Notes: generated from the letters alone by a model not told the origin. DNA of 64,000 nucleotides from Orobanche coerulescens (GCA_033398695.1 CM065809.1:178674501-178738500), one strand, 5' to 3'; shown: positions 11,619 through 23,610, counted from the stretch's first letter. Translations and numbers: made by a program.

Positions 11619-11636
11619 GGTATCGGAGCTAAGATT
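11619..11636 (+). other. Tekay primer binding site (tRNA-Met type)
   Basis: TGGTATCGGAGC, six bases after the LTR, is one base off the usual TGGTATCAGAGC complementary to initiator tRNA-Met. Confidence 0.8.
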
Positions 11637-11836
11637 ATGGATATCTTGGCCGTTGGGTTAAAATAGGGGTCATTTATGTCTTTTGAGGTAACCGGCCGTG
11701 AATGACATCACTGCACTGCCTACATCTTCATGCGAACGGTGGTTGTAAGTTCCTAAACTCTATCTCGTTCTTTACATGTTATGTCCCTTTATACTCGAAT
11801 ATTAGAACGATGTTGTTTCCTGTATATTGAGTATTT

Positions 11837-13869
11837 ATGCTTACTGATATGTTGAGAGGCGGACGTGGACGTGGTCCCGGTCGTGGACGCGGACGAAGAA
11901 ATGCCGAAAGGCACGCGACGCCTTCTAATCGGGCGATCATAGCTCAAAGTAGCCGCAACAATCTATTAATAACGAACGAACCTGCATTGTACGAGAGATC
12001 CTTCGTCGTGGTGAACCAGATGACTCACCCGCCAAGTCGTGGACCGAATGCAAGTGGCGGTGGGACTACAAAGCAGGAGAGAGACAAGGGATCCCAGACA
12101 TGGGAAATCGAGGTGACCGGTGGCTGCAAGAGGTAGCGAAGATGCAACCACCCAAATTCGATGGTATTTCGAGACTCCCACAGGACCATTGGTTGAAGGA
12201 ATTGGAGAAAATCTTTGCGAATTAAGCGCCTGCACGACCGGAGAGCCTCTATCGCGCAATACTTCCTGATAGGGGAAGCGTCTGAATGGTGGGAAGCCAT
12301 CCGGCCTGTAGACCATGATGCTGATTGGACAGAGTTTAGATTGATGATGGAAGCTCAGTATTGCCCTCGTCCTGTGAGAGAAGCCAAAGTTCGGGAGTTT
12401 TTCTCCGCTCACCCTTCTGATGTGCCAGTATCCCAGGCAATTAAGACGTTTAACCAGCAGCTGGCATTTGTTCGACATCTGGCCAGAACATATGCAGAAA
12501 TGATGATCCATTTCGATATGAGGATGAAACCAGAAATCCAAAGGTACATGTCCGGATTTGAATGTACCACACTCCGTCAATACCAGGATAAGGCGTTGGC
12601 GTATGAGATCAAGGAAGCAGCTATGGAGAAATTTTCAGAATCCAAGAAACAGAAAGTCTCTGGTACTTTTACAGAGCACAAGAACAGCGGGCCCCGTAAG
12701 GCCCAATCATCCTTTCACTCTTTCAAGAAACCTCCGCACCCAGTTAGGAGCGGAAAGAACTTCGGAGCGACATCAACTATTACTGATGTTACCAGGAAAT
12801 GCTTTAACTGCGCCCAGACGGGGCACTATCGACGGAATTGCCCCCTACCTGCCGTGACTTATTTTGATTGTGGACGAGAGGGACATCGGACAGTCACTAC
12901 AAAAAAAACAGTTTTTACCGACGCCAAAATGGCGTTGGTAAAACAGAAAATGGCGTTGGTAAAAAAATTACCGACGCCATTACCGACGGCAACCCGCCGT
13001 TGGAAAAACGCTCGACGGTAATTTTTTACCGACGCCATTTACGCCATTACCGACGCCATTTACCGACGCCATTACCGACGCCATTTTGGCGTTGGTAATT
13101 TTTTTTTTTTAATTTGCCAACGCCACGCCATTTACCGACGCCATTTTGGCGTCGTTAAATTAAAAAAATTAAAAAGTCAGTCGGGACTCGGGCGGGGCTC
13201 GGGCGGGTTAGGTCCGGCTTAGGCGGGTGGGTTCGGCCAGTCCAGTGCCTGGTCCGGCGGGTCGGGTGCGGGTCCGGGCGGATCGTTCGGCTCCATTCAA
13301 TTTCAAATGGTTGAGAAGGATTTTGGTTTATAAACCACCAAAAACATTGATGTTTTGTCGATGTGGGATTGTGTTAAAAAATTACCGACGCCGAAATGGC
13401 GTCGGTAATGGCATAAACGGCGTCGGTAAATTAAAAAAAAAAAAAATTACCAACGCCAAAGTGGCGTCGGTAATGGCGTCGGTAAATGGCGTCGGTAAAC
13501 GGCGTCGTTAATTGTAAAAAAATAAGTCTGCGAACCGGTCGTCGGCAATGGCGTCGGTAAATCGGGCGTCGGTAAATGGCGTCGGTAAATTATAAGTTTA
13601 ACAACGGCGGTGCTGGCGTCGGTAAATGGCATCGGTAAAAACTGTTTTTTTTGTAGTGAGTGTTTTGTGAAGAGGCTGCAAAGTCTTTTAGAGCCCGTAC
13701 CCCACAACCGGTCCAGAAGGAAACCAGTATCCAACAGACGCAGCAAAGTGTTCAAATGCCTCAAAATTTTGGTCGCGGACGAGGCAGAGGACAATGGGAC
13801 CGAAAGGGGACATCGAGTGCCGGATCTGTTCCCCCACGTTTGTATGAGATGAGGAGGACAGACGATTAG
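11837..13869 (+). pseudogene. gag: Tekay gag (frameshifted and split by a CACTA element)
   Basis: Capsid/nucleocapsid precursor. The N-terminus is Arg/Gly-rich (LRGGRGRGPGRGRGRR). The frame breaks near 12130 and again near 12215, then continues with the capsid core (FLIGEASEWWEAIRPV, then HFDMRMKPEIQRYMSG). A perfect CCHC knuckle CFNCAQTGHYRRNC is at 12800-12841. A second knuckle starts at 12861 with its first Cys changed to Tyr (YFDCGREGH) and is cut by the CACTA element at 12895. Gag resumes at 13659 with the last Cys of that knuckle, then an Arg/Gly tail and a TAG stop at 13867-13869 in frame with the protease. Gag of the 60914 element is clearly related. Confidence 0.9.
12895..13658 (+). 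mobile_element. Non-autonomous CACTA (En/Spm-type) element
   Basis: 764 bp with terminal inverted repeats beginning CACTACAAAAAAAACAG (at least 26 bp perfect) and TSD AGT (12892-12894 and 13659-13661). Subterminal regions are tandem copies of a TTACCGACGCCA-type repeat in inverted orientation at the two ends (roughly 12916-13155 and 13380-13638), the usual architecture for transposase binding. The GC-rich centre (13160-13310) codes for nothing recognisable. There is no transposase, so it depends on a partner in trans. Confidence 0.93.
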
Positions 13870-14259
13870 GATGCTGCTGTCGCATCAGGTAGTGTCCAGA
13901 TCCTTTCCCAGCCAGTTAGCATTTTATTCGATACAGGAGCTACGCATTCTTTTATATCTTTGTCTTGTGTGAATCGTTTGAATATTTCTGGTTTTCATAC
14001 TTGTGAACCTTATGTTGTTGGTTTACCGAGTGGAGAGAGGATTGTCGGAAACTTAGAAACTAGAAATTTCCCTGTATCATTTGGAGGCAGAGAGTGGCTC
14101 TCAAATCTGATCATGATAGAAATGCAAGGAGACGACATGATACTCGGAGACGATTGGCTTAATCGATATGGAGCAATTGTAAACTACCGAAGGAGGAATA
14201 TCTCGCTGATCGCTGACGATGGTTCCGAAATATTGTTCGAGGGGTGGAAACCGGGAAGC
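13870..14259 (+). pseudogene. pol: Tekay protease
   Basis: Aspartic protease domain, in frame with the gag tail across the stop at 13867-13869. The active site reads ILFDTGATHSF with the Asp codon at 13930-13932, and the flap region has DDMILGDDWL. A frameshift near 14250 separates it from RT. It would mature the Gag-Pol polyprotein. Confidence 0.88.
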
Positions 14260-15104
14260 TCAGGAAAATTGATCAAGGCGATGAAAGCTGTCAAATTGTT
14301 GAAACAGGGCTGTATCGGATACTGGTGCTATGCAATGAAGAAAAAGACGAAATTGTGGAACTTTCATCCATTCCTGTTGTGAACGAATTTCCAGATGTAT
14401 TTCCTGACGAGTTACCTGGACTACCTCCACGAAGGGATGTAGAATTTACCATTGAGCTGGAACCCGGAGCTACACCAATTTCTAAGGCGCCGTATCGTAT
14501 GGCACCTACTGAGATGTACGAACTGAAGAAACAACTGGAGGAGTTACTGGACAAAGGCTATATTCAGCCAAGCGTTTCACCCTGGGGAGCGCCAGTTCTT
14601 TTTGTCCGAAAGAAGGATGGATCGCTTCGACTGTGTATTGACTATCGAGAGCTGAACAAGATGACGATTAAGAACAAGTATCCGTTGCCACGGATTGATG
14701 ATCTGTTTGACCAGTTTCAAGGGGCAATAGTATTTTCTAAAATCGATCTGAGATCAGCATATCATCAGCTGAGGATTAAGGAATCTGATGTTCTGAAATC
14801 AGCGTTCAGAACTCGCTATGGACATTATGAGTTTGTAGTGATTCCGTTTGGTCTCACTAACGCACCTGCTGTATTTATGCAATTGATGAACCGAGTGTTC
14901 ATCGAATTTTTGGATAAATTTGTGGTCGTGTTCATTGATGACATTCTGGTGTATTCTAAGAGCCCGGAAGAACATGCGCAGCATTTGCGGATTGTATTGG
15001 AGCTTTTGAGAAATGAGCAATTGTACGCCAAACTTTCTAAGTGTGAATTCTGGCTAAAGGAAGTAATGTTCCTCGGCCATGTGGTGTCAGCTAAAGGAGT
15101 CTGA
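14244..15104 (+). pseudogene. pol: Tekay reverse transcriptase
   Basis: RT domain with [14 protein letters not shown] at its start, [43 protein letters not shown] and the catalytic [10 protein letters not shown] (Asp pair at 14937-14942). The key residues are present. The frame ends at a TGA at 15102-15104 in the GV-VDP linker that leads to RNase H, so a full-length Pol cannot be made. It is bounded upstream by a frameshift. Confidence 0.93.
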
Positions 15105-15763
15105 GTAGATCCTCAGAATATTGAAGCAATTATGGATTGGAAGCCTCCAAAGAACGTGAAAGAAGTCTGAAGCTTCTTAGGACTTGCTGGGTATTATCGT
15201 CGATTCGTGGAAGGGTTTTCTAAAATTTCCCGCCCACTTACTCGACTCCTGCAGAAAACACAAAAGTTTGAGTGTAACGAGTCGTGTCAGACTAGTTTTG
15301 ATGAGTTAAAGAAGAGATTGACGACGGCACCGATTCTATCACTTCCACAGGGAACTGGAGGATTTATAGTTTACATTGATGCTTCGAACCAAGGACTTGG
15401 GTGCGTATTGATGCAGAATGATAAGGTGATCGCTTATGCGTCGCGACAGCTGAAACCTTATGAAGTTAATTACCCAACACATGATTTGGAGCTAGCAGCA
15501 GTAGTTTTTGCTTTGAAGATCTGGAGGCATTATCTGCACGGGACTCACTGTCAAATCTTTACGGATCACAAGAGTCTCAATACATCTCCAGTCAGAAAGA
15601 ATTGAACATGCGGCAAAGAAGATGGTTAGAACTAATTAAGGACTGTGACTTGGAGATTTTATATCATCCAGGCAAAGCGAATGTAGTGGCCGATGCACTC
15701 AGCCGCAAGCCTGTTTCTATTCAGATGCTGGAGACGCTGAACTCCCAACTTAGCCTTCAATGA
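15105..15763 (+). pseudogene. pol: Tekay RNase H
   Basis: Continuation of pol. A TGA at 15168-15170 precedes [13 protein letters not shown]. RNase H residues follow: [11 protein letters not shown], the [11 protein letters not shown] segment, IFTDHKSL, then [10 protein letters not shown] 1-nt frameshift lies near 15582 and a TGA at 15761-15763. Both TGA codons stand where an Arg CGA would fit. The domain is recognisable from end to end but is not translatable as one piece. Confidence 0.9.
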
Positions 15764-17272
15764 GAGATGGTTCGAGAAGGAATTGAATTGTGGTTACAAA
15801 GAGTCCAAGGACAATTGTGCGTGATGGAAATAACTTCATCATTAACCGAAGGAATCAAATCTAGACAGGCAGATGATCCTCTGATGATTCGGTTACGTGA
15901 TGAAGTGATCAAAGGAAAGGCCCCAGGATTCATAATTCATGATGATGGAGTTTTGAGATTTCAGAACCGACTCTGCGTTCCCGATGATGATGTTCTGAAA
16001 CAGACGATTATGAAGGAAGCTCACAGTTCGCCCTATTCTATCCACCCGGGCACCAGTAAAATGTATAAGGACTTGAAGCAGAATTTCTGGTGGGGCAACA
16101 TGAAGAAAGATGTAACGGACTATGTTTTGAAATGCTTGACTTGTCATCAGGTTAAGATCGAGCATCAACGGCCTACCAGAATGTTGAAGCCACTCCCAAT
16201 TCCTGAATGGAAGTGGGAGGACATATCGATGGACTTTATCACTAGTATGCCTAAAACCAGGACAGGAATGAACATGATTTGGGTGATAGTTGATCGTTTA
16301 ACCAAATCAGCTCATTTTCTGGGCATTAAGGACACGTGGGGACCAGAGAAGTTGGCACGAGTATTTATTTCGGAGATAGTTCGATTGCATGGTACGCCGA
16401 AAACCATTGTTTCTGACCGAGACGGCCGTTTTGTGTCTCACTTTTGGAAAGCAGTTCATAAGGCCTTGGGGACCGAATTGAACTTCAGCACAGCTTATCA
16501 CCCGCAGACTGACGGACAATCCAAGAGGACTATTCAAACGGTGGAAGACATGCTGAGGGCCTGTGCCTTAGACTGGTCAACTGATTGGGAAGTTCATCTA
16601 CCGTTGATTGAATTTACCTACAACAATAGTTGGCATGCTTCCATTAAGATGGCACCGTTTGAGGCATTATACGGGAGGAGATGTAGATCGCCCCTATGTT
16701 GGGATGATTCATCAGACTTGATCGGAACAGAACCAGAGTTGATCGTGCAGACTCGAGAAAAGATAGCCTTGATTCGTGAAAGGTTGTTGACCGCCCAGAG
16801 TCGCCAGAAATCTTACGCAGACGTACGTCGTCGCCCATTAGAGTTCAGTACTGGAGACCATGTACTTTTGAAGGTTTCTCCTACTCGGGGAATCTTTCGT
16901 TTCGGAAGGAAAGGAAAGCTGAGTCCGAGATATATCGGACCATTTGAGATCCTTGAGAGAGTTGGGGAGTTGGCATACAGATTGGCATTGCCGCCGTCAT
17001 TGTGCAATGTTCATAACGTGTTCCACGTATCCCAGTTACGGAGGTATATACCAGATCCCAGTCATATCATTGATTTCGGCGAGATCGAAGTCTCGCAGGA
17101 TGGGACGTTTGAAGAAAGACCGGTCAAGATACTCGAGAGTCGAGTTAAGCAGCTGAGGAACAAACCAATCGTTTTGGTCAAAGTTCAATGGTCACGTCAA
17201 GGAATGGAAGAATCCACCTGGGAAACGGAAGCTGATATGAAGTCCAGATATCCCGATTTATTTTCGTCTTGA
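15764..17272 (+). pseudogene. pol: Tekay integrase with C-terminal chromodomain, catalytic Glu replaced
   Basis: An open frame of about 500 codons. The N-terminal HHCC zinc-binding motif (H-S-S-P-Y-S-I-H ... CLTCHQVK) lies at about 16018-16155. Catalytic Asp codons are at 16232-16234 (MDFIT) and 16415-16417 (SDRDGRF). The third catalytic residue, expected 35 residues on, is Lys (AAG, 16523-16525, in GQSKRT) instead of Glu. The GPF/Y module (PRYIGPFEILERVG) follows, then a chromodomain (RPVKILESRVKQLR, VKVQWSRQ, STWETEADM), which is what places the element in the chromovirus clade. Without the Glu, strand transfer should fail even if the protein were made. Confidence 0.95.
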
Positions 17273-17295
17273 GTTTCGGGACGAAAATCCTTTTT

Positions 17296-17307
17296 AGTAG
17301 GAGAGTA
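17296..17307 (+). other. Polypurine tract of the Tekay element
   Basis: AGTAGGAGAGTA directly before the 3' LTR start TGTAATATCC, 24 bp after the pol stop. The LARD-like element at 44969-44982 has a related tract after the same TTTCGGGACGAAA lead-in. Confidence 0.65.
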
Positions 17308-19685
17308 TGTAATATCCGGATTTAGTACGGTGTATTTCATCTGTATTCAAACCCTGTATTATTCGGATTTGTGGTTTTGATTATTGGAGTATGATATTTC
17401 TTGCATTGATATCTTTGTACATAAGTATAACATCATGCAAAATTTCTCATGCAAACTCGTGATAGCGCACGCTAAGAATGTAGCTTAACACGCGCTATCG
17501 GGCTACTACTAGCGCACGCTATGCATGTAGGAGTTCCGTGCGCTAAGAACTCAATTATTGAACTGGACGGCTAGCACATGCGCCAGCCGGGACATGGGTC
17601 CGGATAAGATTCCCGCGGACGAACCTGGACAGTTTTGAAGTCAACTCTTATTAGCGCGCGCTAAGGAAAGCTTAGTAGCGTGCGCTAATCAGTTAAAATG
17701 CAGAATATTATAAATGGGACAACAACCCATTTTGGCTTACATTTCATTCGTCCATTCTTCATTCTTGAGAGGCCAGAGAGCTATAATAATCCTTCTACAC
17801 AGTTAGATCACTTCTTATTGGTCTTTGTATATTGGTTATCACTTGTGAGTGATCATTGAAGTGGAGTAGCATCTTGGAGTGGCATACAACCAACCGGAGT
17901 TGGATTCTACCTTACGGTTCAGTAATTTTCGTCATATTAAGGTATGTTCAACCTATCTCCAGACTTAGAGTTGGATTCTAAAGAATTGGATGATCATGTT
18001 AACGAGATATTGATTTTCATTAGTGAATTATCCTAAGTACATCATGTTTGGAATATTGAGATGAATAAGCCTTAAGTACCTTGATTATGAACATCATGAT
18101 TCGAATCTTATTACATTGAACCAGTAGAGGAAGCTTCTATCATTGGTAATCCGCATCTAGTAGATGACTTCATAACAATCATGGACTTGACATTAACATC
18201 ATTATTGTTAGATGAATCTAAGGGATTGATCATGGAAGGATTTATCTAGTATAGATGGAATGTTAAACAACTACAACATGATAATGTTGATGGATATAAA
18301 GGTGTTTATATCAACCGTTAAGCCTTTTGAATCGTCGTATGAAGATTTGTAGTCGAAATGGAATATCGTTTTATAATGGTATACATATCCTTGAATCCGA
18401 AGTTGTTGTTATGCGTAAGATCATTCATAATCGTATGAACATGATATTCATGGAGGTAACATGAATTATCACGTAAGATTTCATTGTTTTGATCATGATG
18501 AGAACAGTTTACTGCCCAGCAGTAAACTGCCATGCATAGATAGCGCACGTTAAGCTATGAATATTAACGTGCGCTATCGAGCACGAGTTAGGGTATGCTA
18601 CGTTTGGTACGTAACGTACGCTAGACCATCAGACGAGTCAGTCGACTGATCAGTGAAGTACCGACCATGCATAGTTAGCGTACGCTAGGCTTTGTTGTTT
18701 GCGTGCGCTATCGAGCAGACTTAACGCACGCTACACAGAGTACTTAGCGTGCGCTAAGCAGTTCAGGCAGATTACGTTTTATGAACTTTTGGCCGTAAAT
18801 CGAATTGTTAAACATTCGTGCGACGTGAGATAAATCCTATATCATTTCTTTTGTTAAGGTTTGATCTTGTTACGTGATTGATTGAGGAGGAAGACCTTCG
18901 AGTGTTCGTTTTCGAGGAAGTATTGTTCTTGTCTTCAAATCAAGGCAAGTACCTTATTTGTTTTATGTATTGTTGTTATACATATTGGCGTGCATGTATG
19001 TCGTTATTGTATGTCCACCTCGTGTTGGTCCGACGGGATCATCGGGGGATCTATGTTAGCGTGCGCTGGATCATCAGACGGGTTTTTCCACCACGGGTTG
19101 GTCTGACGGGATCATGGTGGGTTCTAGGCAGTGAACGCTGGATCGTCGTAATTACCATGTGTATGTTATGATATCAAGTTGTGATTATCAATTGTGTATG
19201 TTATGCTTGAGTTTCTGGCAGGAGAAGACTCGTTTGACATTTTATCATTTACGTTATTATTATTATTCTGCCTGTGACGTTGAATAATATGTTGTGGTAC
19301 TTGTACTAGCATCGTTGTGCTAACCCCTTCGGGGGTGAACATTTTGTTTATGTTCAGGATCCAGGAGAGCGGGAAAACAACCACTAGAGCTGCATGACGA
19401 CGAGGGTGCAGAGTGATGTTCCGGCCGGGTTTATTTGTCTGTTGTTTATGGATTATTTCAATAAGTACTCGAGTACGAAGTCATTTATGATGAATTTGAA
19501 TTTGGTGATGTATTATTAAGTTCTGTTGAGCTTGTACTTTCGGATTTGGTCGAATCATGTATCTTAATTCCGATATTTCCATTCGTTAGTATTTCTTAAT
19601 GTCTGTTCAATTCTTCAGCCTTGTAAATCCTTATGTAAAGGATTTACGGCACTGTAATATTCCTGAATATATCGGGGGTGTTACA
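17308..19685 (+). repeat. Tekay 3' LTR
   Basis: 2378 bp, the same as 9233-11612 apart from scattered substitutions and an indel cluster near 19520-19555. It ends GGGGTGTTACA before the duplicated target site GCCTC. It carries palindrome clusters at 17461-17690 and 18540-18760 and the putative intron at 18945-19357. Confidence 0.95.
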
Positions 19686-20511
19686 GCCTCCGCCTACTTC
19701 GGTCAAAGGGATTAGAAGTTTTTTGGGACATGTCGGTTTCTATCGCCGATTTATTAAGGATTTTTCGAAGATCACAAAGCCGCTGTGCAATCTACTCATG
19801 AAGGATGTTCCATTTACTTTTGACGAGTCGTGTAAAGAAAGTCTTGATTTATTGAAGAAAGCTCTAAGCACGGCACCGGTGATAGTAGCTCTGGACTGGG
19901 ACCTTCCGTTCGAGTTAATATGTGATGCAAGCGATTTTGCCATTGGGGCTGTTTTGGGGCAGAGACGAGGGAAGGTGTTCCATGTCATATACTATGCGAG
20001 CCGAACACTCGATGATGCCCAAAGAAATTATGCCACAACGGAGAAGGAATTGTTGGCGGTGATCTTTGCATTTGATAAGTTCCGGGCGTATCTACTGGGA
20101 ACGAAAGTGATAGTGTGGACCGACCATTCAACAATAAAATACCTCTTGGAGAAGAAGGATGCTAAACCAAGGTTGATTCGGTGGGTGCTTCTTCTTCAAG
20201 AATTCAACTTGGAGATTCGGGACAAGAAAGGGACTGAAAATGTTATAGCTGATCACCTTTCACGAATAGAGAGTCCCCTTGAAAAGGGAGAAAGTCAGCC
20301 ACAAATCATGGAAACCTTCCCCGACGAGCAGCTCTACAAGTTGGGTTCAAAACACGCGCCTTGGTATGCTGATCTAGTGAACTACTTGGCAAGTAAAACA
20401 ATTACAAACGACCTCTCACGCCATCAAAAGAAGAAGCTAATCTCAGACGATCCTTTTCTATTCAAAATATGCCCCGATCAAATCATTCGTAGATGTATTC
20501 CGGATGAGTAA
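19686..20511 (+). pseudogene. pol: Athila RNase H (distal half of interrupted pol)
   Basis: Pol resumes here after the Tekay insertion, the first five bases being the second copy of the target site. It covers the RT/RNase H connection ([19 protein letters not shown]) and RNase H, with [15 protein letters not shown], the [16 protein letters not shown] segment, [11 protein letters not shown] and [14 protein letters not shown] at 20509-20511 stops the frame just before the integrase zinc domain; the frame itself continues. The core RNase H carboxylates look intact. Confidence 0.92.
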
Positions 20512-21621
20512 ATCTACAGTGTGCTAAACCATTGCCATGCATCACCCTACGGTGGATATTTTAGTGGAAATAGAACAGCGGCGAATGTCTTACAATCGGG
20601 GTTCTATTGGCCGTCATTATTCAAGGATGCTCACTCCTTTGTGTCCGCGTGTGATCGGTGCCAACGGACTGGAAACATCTCAAGACGACACGAAATGCCA
20701 CTGAACACCATACTTGAAGTTGAATTGTTCGATGTATGGGGGATCGACTTCATGGGTCCATTTCCTCCATCAAATAAGAATCTCTATATTTTGGTAGCCG
20801 TAGACTATGTCTCAAAATGGGTTGAAGTGGTGGCACTACCTACGAATGGATCCAATGTCATAATCAAGTTTATAAAACAATATATCTTCACACGTTTTGG
20901 GACTCCACGTGCTATTATCAGTGATGGTGGGTCACACTTCGACAACAAATTTCTTGATGCGGTTTTGAGAAAATACGGAGTCACTCATCGTGTTGCTACA
21001 GCATACCATCCTCAGACGAGCGGTCAAGTCGAGATATCAAATCGAGAGCTGAAGTGGATCCTAGAAAAGACGGTCAGCTCGTCTCGAAAAGATTGGTCGT
21101 TTAAACTCGATGATGCACTTTGGGCGTACCGGACTGCGTATAAAACACCTATCGGAATGTCACCCTACATATTGGTTTATGGGAAAGGTTGCCATTTACC
21201 CATAGAGATGGAACATCGTGCTTACTGGGCGATAAAGAAACTAAACTTTGATCTGAAATCTGCTGGTGAAAAGCGTTGTTTGCAGCTGAACGAGTTGGAG
21301 GAAATTCGCCATGACGCATACGAAAATGCAAAACTTTATAAGGAGCGAACAAAGACTTGGCATGATAAGCACATCACGCAGAGAGAGTTTGTCCCGGGAC
21401 AAGAGGTGTTGCTATTTAATTCTCGCTTAAAGTTATTTCCCAGGAAATTGCGTTCACGATGGTCGGGACCGTTCACCGTAGTTCAAGTGTTCCCACATGG
21501 TGCGGCAGAAGTACAAAAAAATGACCGAAAATTCAAAGTTAATGGACAACGGTTGAAGGCATACTTGGGAAATCCAATAGACATGCAGAAAACGAGTGTC
21601 GTCTTATCCACCGCCGGATGA
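20512..21621 (+). pseudogene. pol: Athila integrase
   Basis: In frame with RNase H apart from the stop at 20509-20511. The HHCC motif starts at [10 protein letters not shown] and ends CDRCQRTG. The D, D-35-E triad is complete: Asp 20746-20748 (GIDFMGP), Asp 20923-20925 (SDGGSHF), Glu 21031-21033 (GQVEIS). The C-terminal part has SRWSGPFTV and no chromodomain, as expected for Athila. It ends at a natural TGA at 21619-21621. There is no ATG at the beginning, so it could only be made as part of Pol. Confidence 0.93.
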
Positions 21622-21662
21622 ATGCGAGAAAAGTCTGGCTGAAGACTATAAACTTAGCACTT

Positions 21663-21680
21663 CTCGGGAGGCAACCCGAG
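21663..21680 (+). other. Conserved post-pol hairpin of Athila
   Basis: CTCGGGAGGCAACCCGAG folds into a 6-bp stem with a 6-nt loop, about 42 bp after the pol stop. A GGGAGGCAACCC hairpin at this position is, from memory, typical of Athila and related elements. Confidence 0.6.
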
Positions 21681-21832
21681 TATTAGTTGTAGAATCTTTA
21701 TTATTTTCTTGCAATTTTTTTTTTTGAGTCTTTATTTGTCGTCATTTTTCTTTGATCCGTCTATCCCTCTCGTCTTGACGTTTTCGTTTAAAAATTCTGT
21801 GCAGGAATCACCCCAGGGGAGGAAATCAATGA

Positions 21833-22168
21833 TGGGCCGCGGCACAATAATAGTGAGCCGCGGCACACCTAAGTTGATGAAACATGGCCAAACAAACTGT
21901 ACTGTGTGCCGCGACACAATCTTACTGAGCCGCGGCACACCAGGTCACTGAGCCGCGGCACACATTCCTTGAGCCGCGGCACACCAAATGTTCAAGAAAC
22001 GCTCAGGAGACTGTACTCTTTGCCGCGGCACGGAGCAGATGAGCCGCGGCACACTAACACGTTGAGCCGCGGCACGCCTAAACTGAGTTGCGGCACCCGC
22101 CGGTATTACAAAAAAGTCCCAGGCCGACTGTCCTCTGGGCCGCGGCTCACTTATGTTGTGCCGCGGCC
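21833..22168 (+). repeat. CCGCGG palindrome array in Athila 3' internal region
   Basis: About ten copies of GAGCCGCGGCACAC or the inverted TGTGCCGCGGC in 336 bp. It is denser than in the LTRs, with irregular spacing of 15-50 bp. A few copies are mutated (TGCCGCGACAC, GAGTTGCGGCAC). Confidence 0.88.
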
Positions 22169-23321
22169 CCCGTCGCAATATAAGAATACCCAGGTATGCT
22201 TCATACAGTCGATCGGCCAGCACAAGGTCCCTTCCTTCCTTCCTTCGCACAATGAGGTCAACCGATATCCTTCTCTTAGTCTTTCTCTCAAATTCTTCAG
22301 GTAAATCTTGATCTCTTAATCATACTTGACACATGATTTGAAAAGTGAATTGAAGTTATATTTTGCTAGTTGTTCTTCAATGTTTTCTCAAAAATGGAGT
22401 TGGAATATGGGGAATATGGTATTTGATTGTGATGGAATTGGTGAATATGAACGAATTGGTGATGTTAGTTGTCGTTATTCATGGTTATATTCTGTGTTGT
22501 TATTTTTGGGATTTAGAGTTAACCATTAAAATTCTTGTTCTTCATTTTAACTTGTGCATACCAAGTGTTTGATAAATTGCAGCAATGAAAAATTGGTAAG
22601 CCAAGCATTTTCAAATTATATGCAATGAATCATTTTATCGAATTACATTGTCCCCAACCCTTACATCATGTTAAACTTGAGAGCTTGTACTTAACTTCCT
22701 CTTTGATGATGCAAGCTCATTTATTCACGCTCCGCATGATGTAGTCGAGAAGCATGCAATCCTCGCCGGACGACGCCGGCACCAGTTCGTGAGCTTTTTG
22801 TAGGGGAGTACTTGACGTTCTTCTTCTTTTATTGCACATTATATTTTGTCCATTGAGGTCAATGTACGTCCTAAGTTTGGGGGGGGGGGGTTTACTTTCT
22901 GTCGCTACATTTATTGTTGTACTTATTTCGTTGCACTTTTTGTTATTTCTAGTTATCTTTTTGTCGATAGCTTTGCTTGTCTTGATTTTACTCTATTCGT
23001 GAATTTTTTTTCGTGCTTCTATTTGTGTAATACTGATGTTACGACACTGTTTTTCTCTCTGAAGAAACGGTCAAGTTTTAGTCGAGTTGTAGTCAGTGAT
23101 TTCTGTTTCTGCTAAGTCTTCATTTAGGTCCGAAATTTTTCTCGTGATTGTAGAGGTCTTGGCGGATAAGAGAGGATACATACGTGTTTTAAAATCACCG
23201 TCGATACGTTTGGTTACATTTTTCGGTTAGCTAGTCGTCCAGTTACATAAGTCGTGTTGGCACTTAGATTGAGTTTAGAGTCGGTCAGTTTTTCCCAAAA
23301 GTCGAGTTATTTTTGTTCTTT

Positions 23322-23610
23322 GATGGGAAGTCTAGTAACCGGGGGTATTCACGTGACCCGTTGTTTACTCTCGCGTAAAACGACAACCCTGATTAGACTA
23401 GTGATTTAGAAATTTCACATGTGCCGATGATAGGGAGCCTAGTAACCGGGGGTATTCACGTGACCCGTTGTTTACTCTCGCGTAAAACAGTGACCTTGAT
23501 TCGGACATGCGGGAATTAGCTATTCGAGTTGTTTCTCCGCTGTGGAGGGGAACTTAGTAACTAGAAGCATCCATGTGCCCCATGAGTGTCTTTTACGTCA
23601 AACGGTTTCC
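23322..23610 (+). repeat. Three-copy tandem repeat, about 105-115 bp unit
   Basis: Copies start near 23322, 23427 and 23541. The first two share AGTAACCGGGGGTATTCACG and TTTACTCTCGCGTAAAAC; the third is diverged. Confidence 0.75.

Larger units (their letters stand above)
9233..19685 (+). mobile_element. Complete Tekay/Del-type chromovirus nested in Athila pol
   Basis: LTRs of about 2.38 kb flank gag, PR, RT, RNase H, INT and a C-terminal chromodomain. The TSD GCCTC is perfect (9228-9232 and 19686-19690). The PBS is of tRNA-Met type. By eye the LTRs differ at roughly 2% of sites, plus a cluster of small indels near 11455/19520, so it is a fairly recent insertion. Without the CACTA insert it is about 9.7 kb. 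All coding parts carry stops or frameshifts and the integrase lacks its catalytic Glu. Confidence 0.95.

Noticed and set aside
11619..11636. tRNA-like sequence at PBS sites
   Set aside because: Only the 12-18 nt complementary to a tRNA 3' end is present; there is no tRNA cloverleaf in the window.
22846..23115. Hydrophobic frame in the Athila 3' region as a possible env remnant
   Set aside because: Too short, contains the translated G-run, and lacks any signal peptide plus transmembrane arrangement of an envelope protein.
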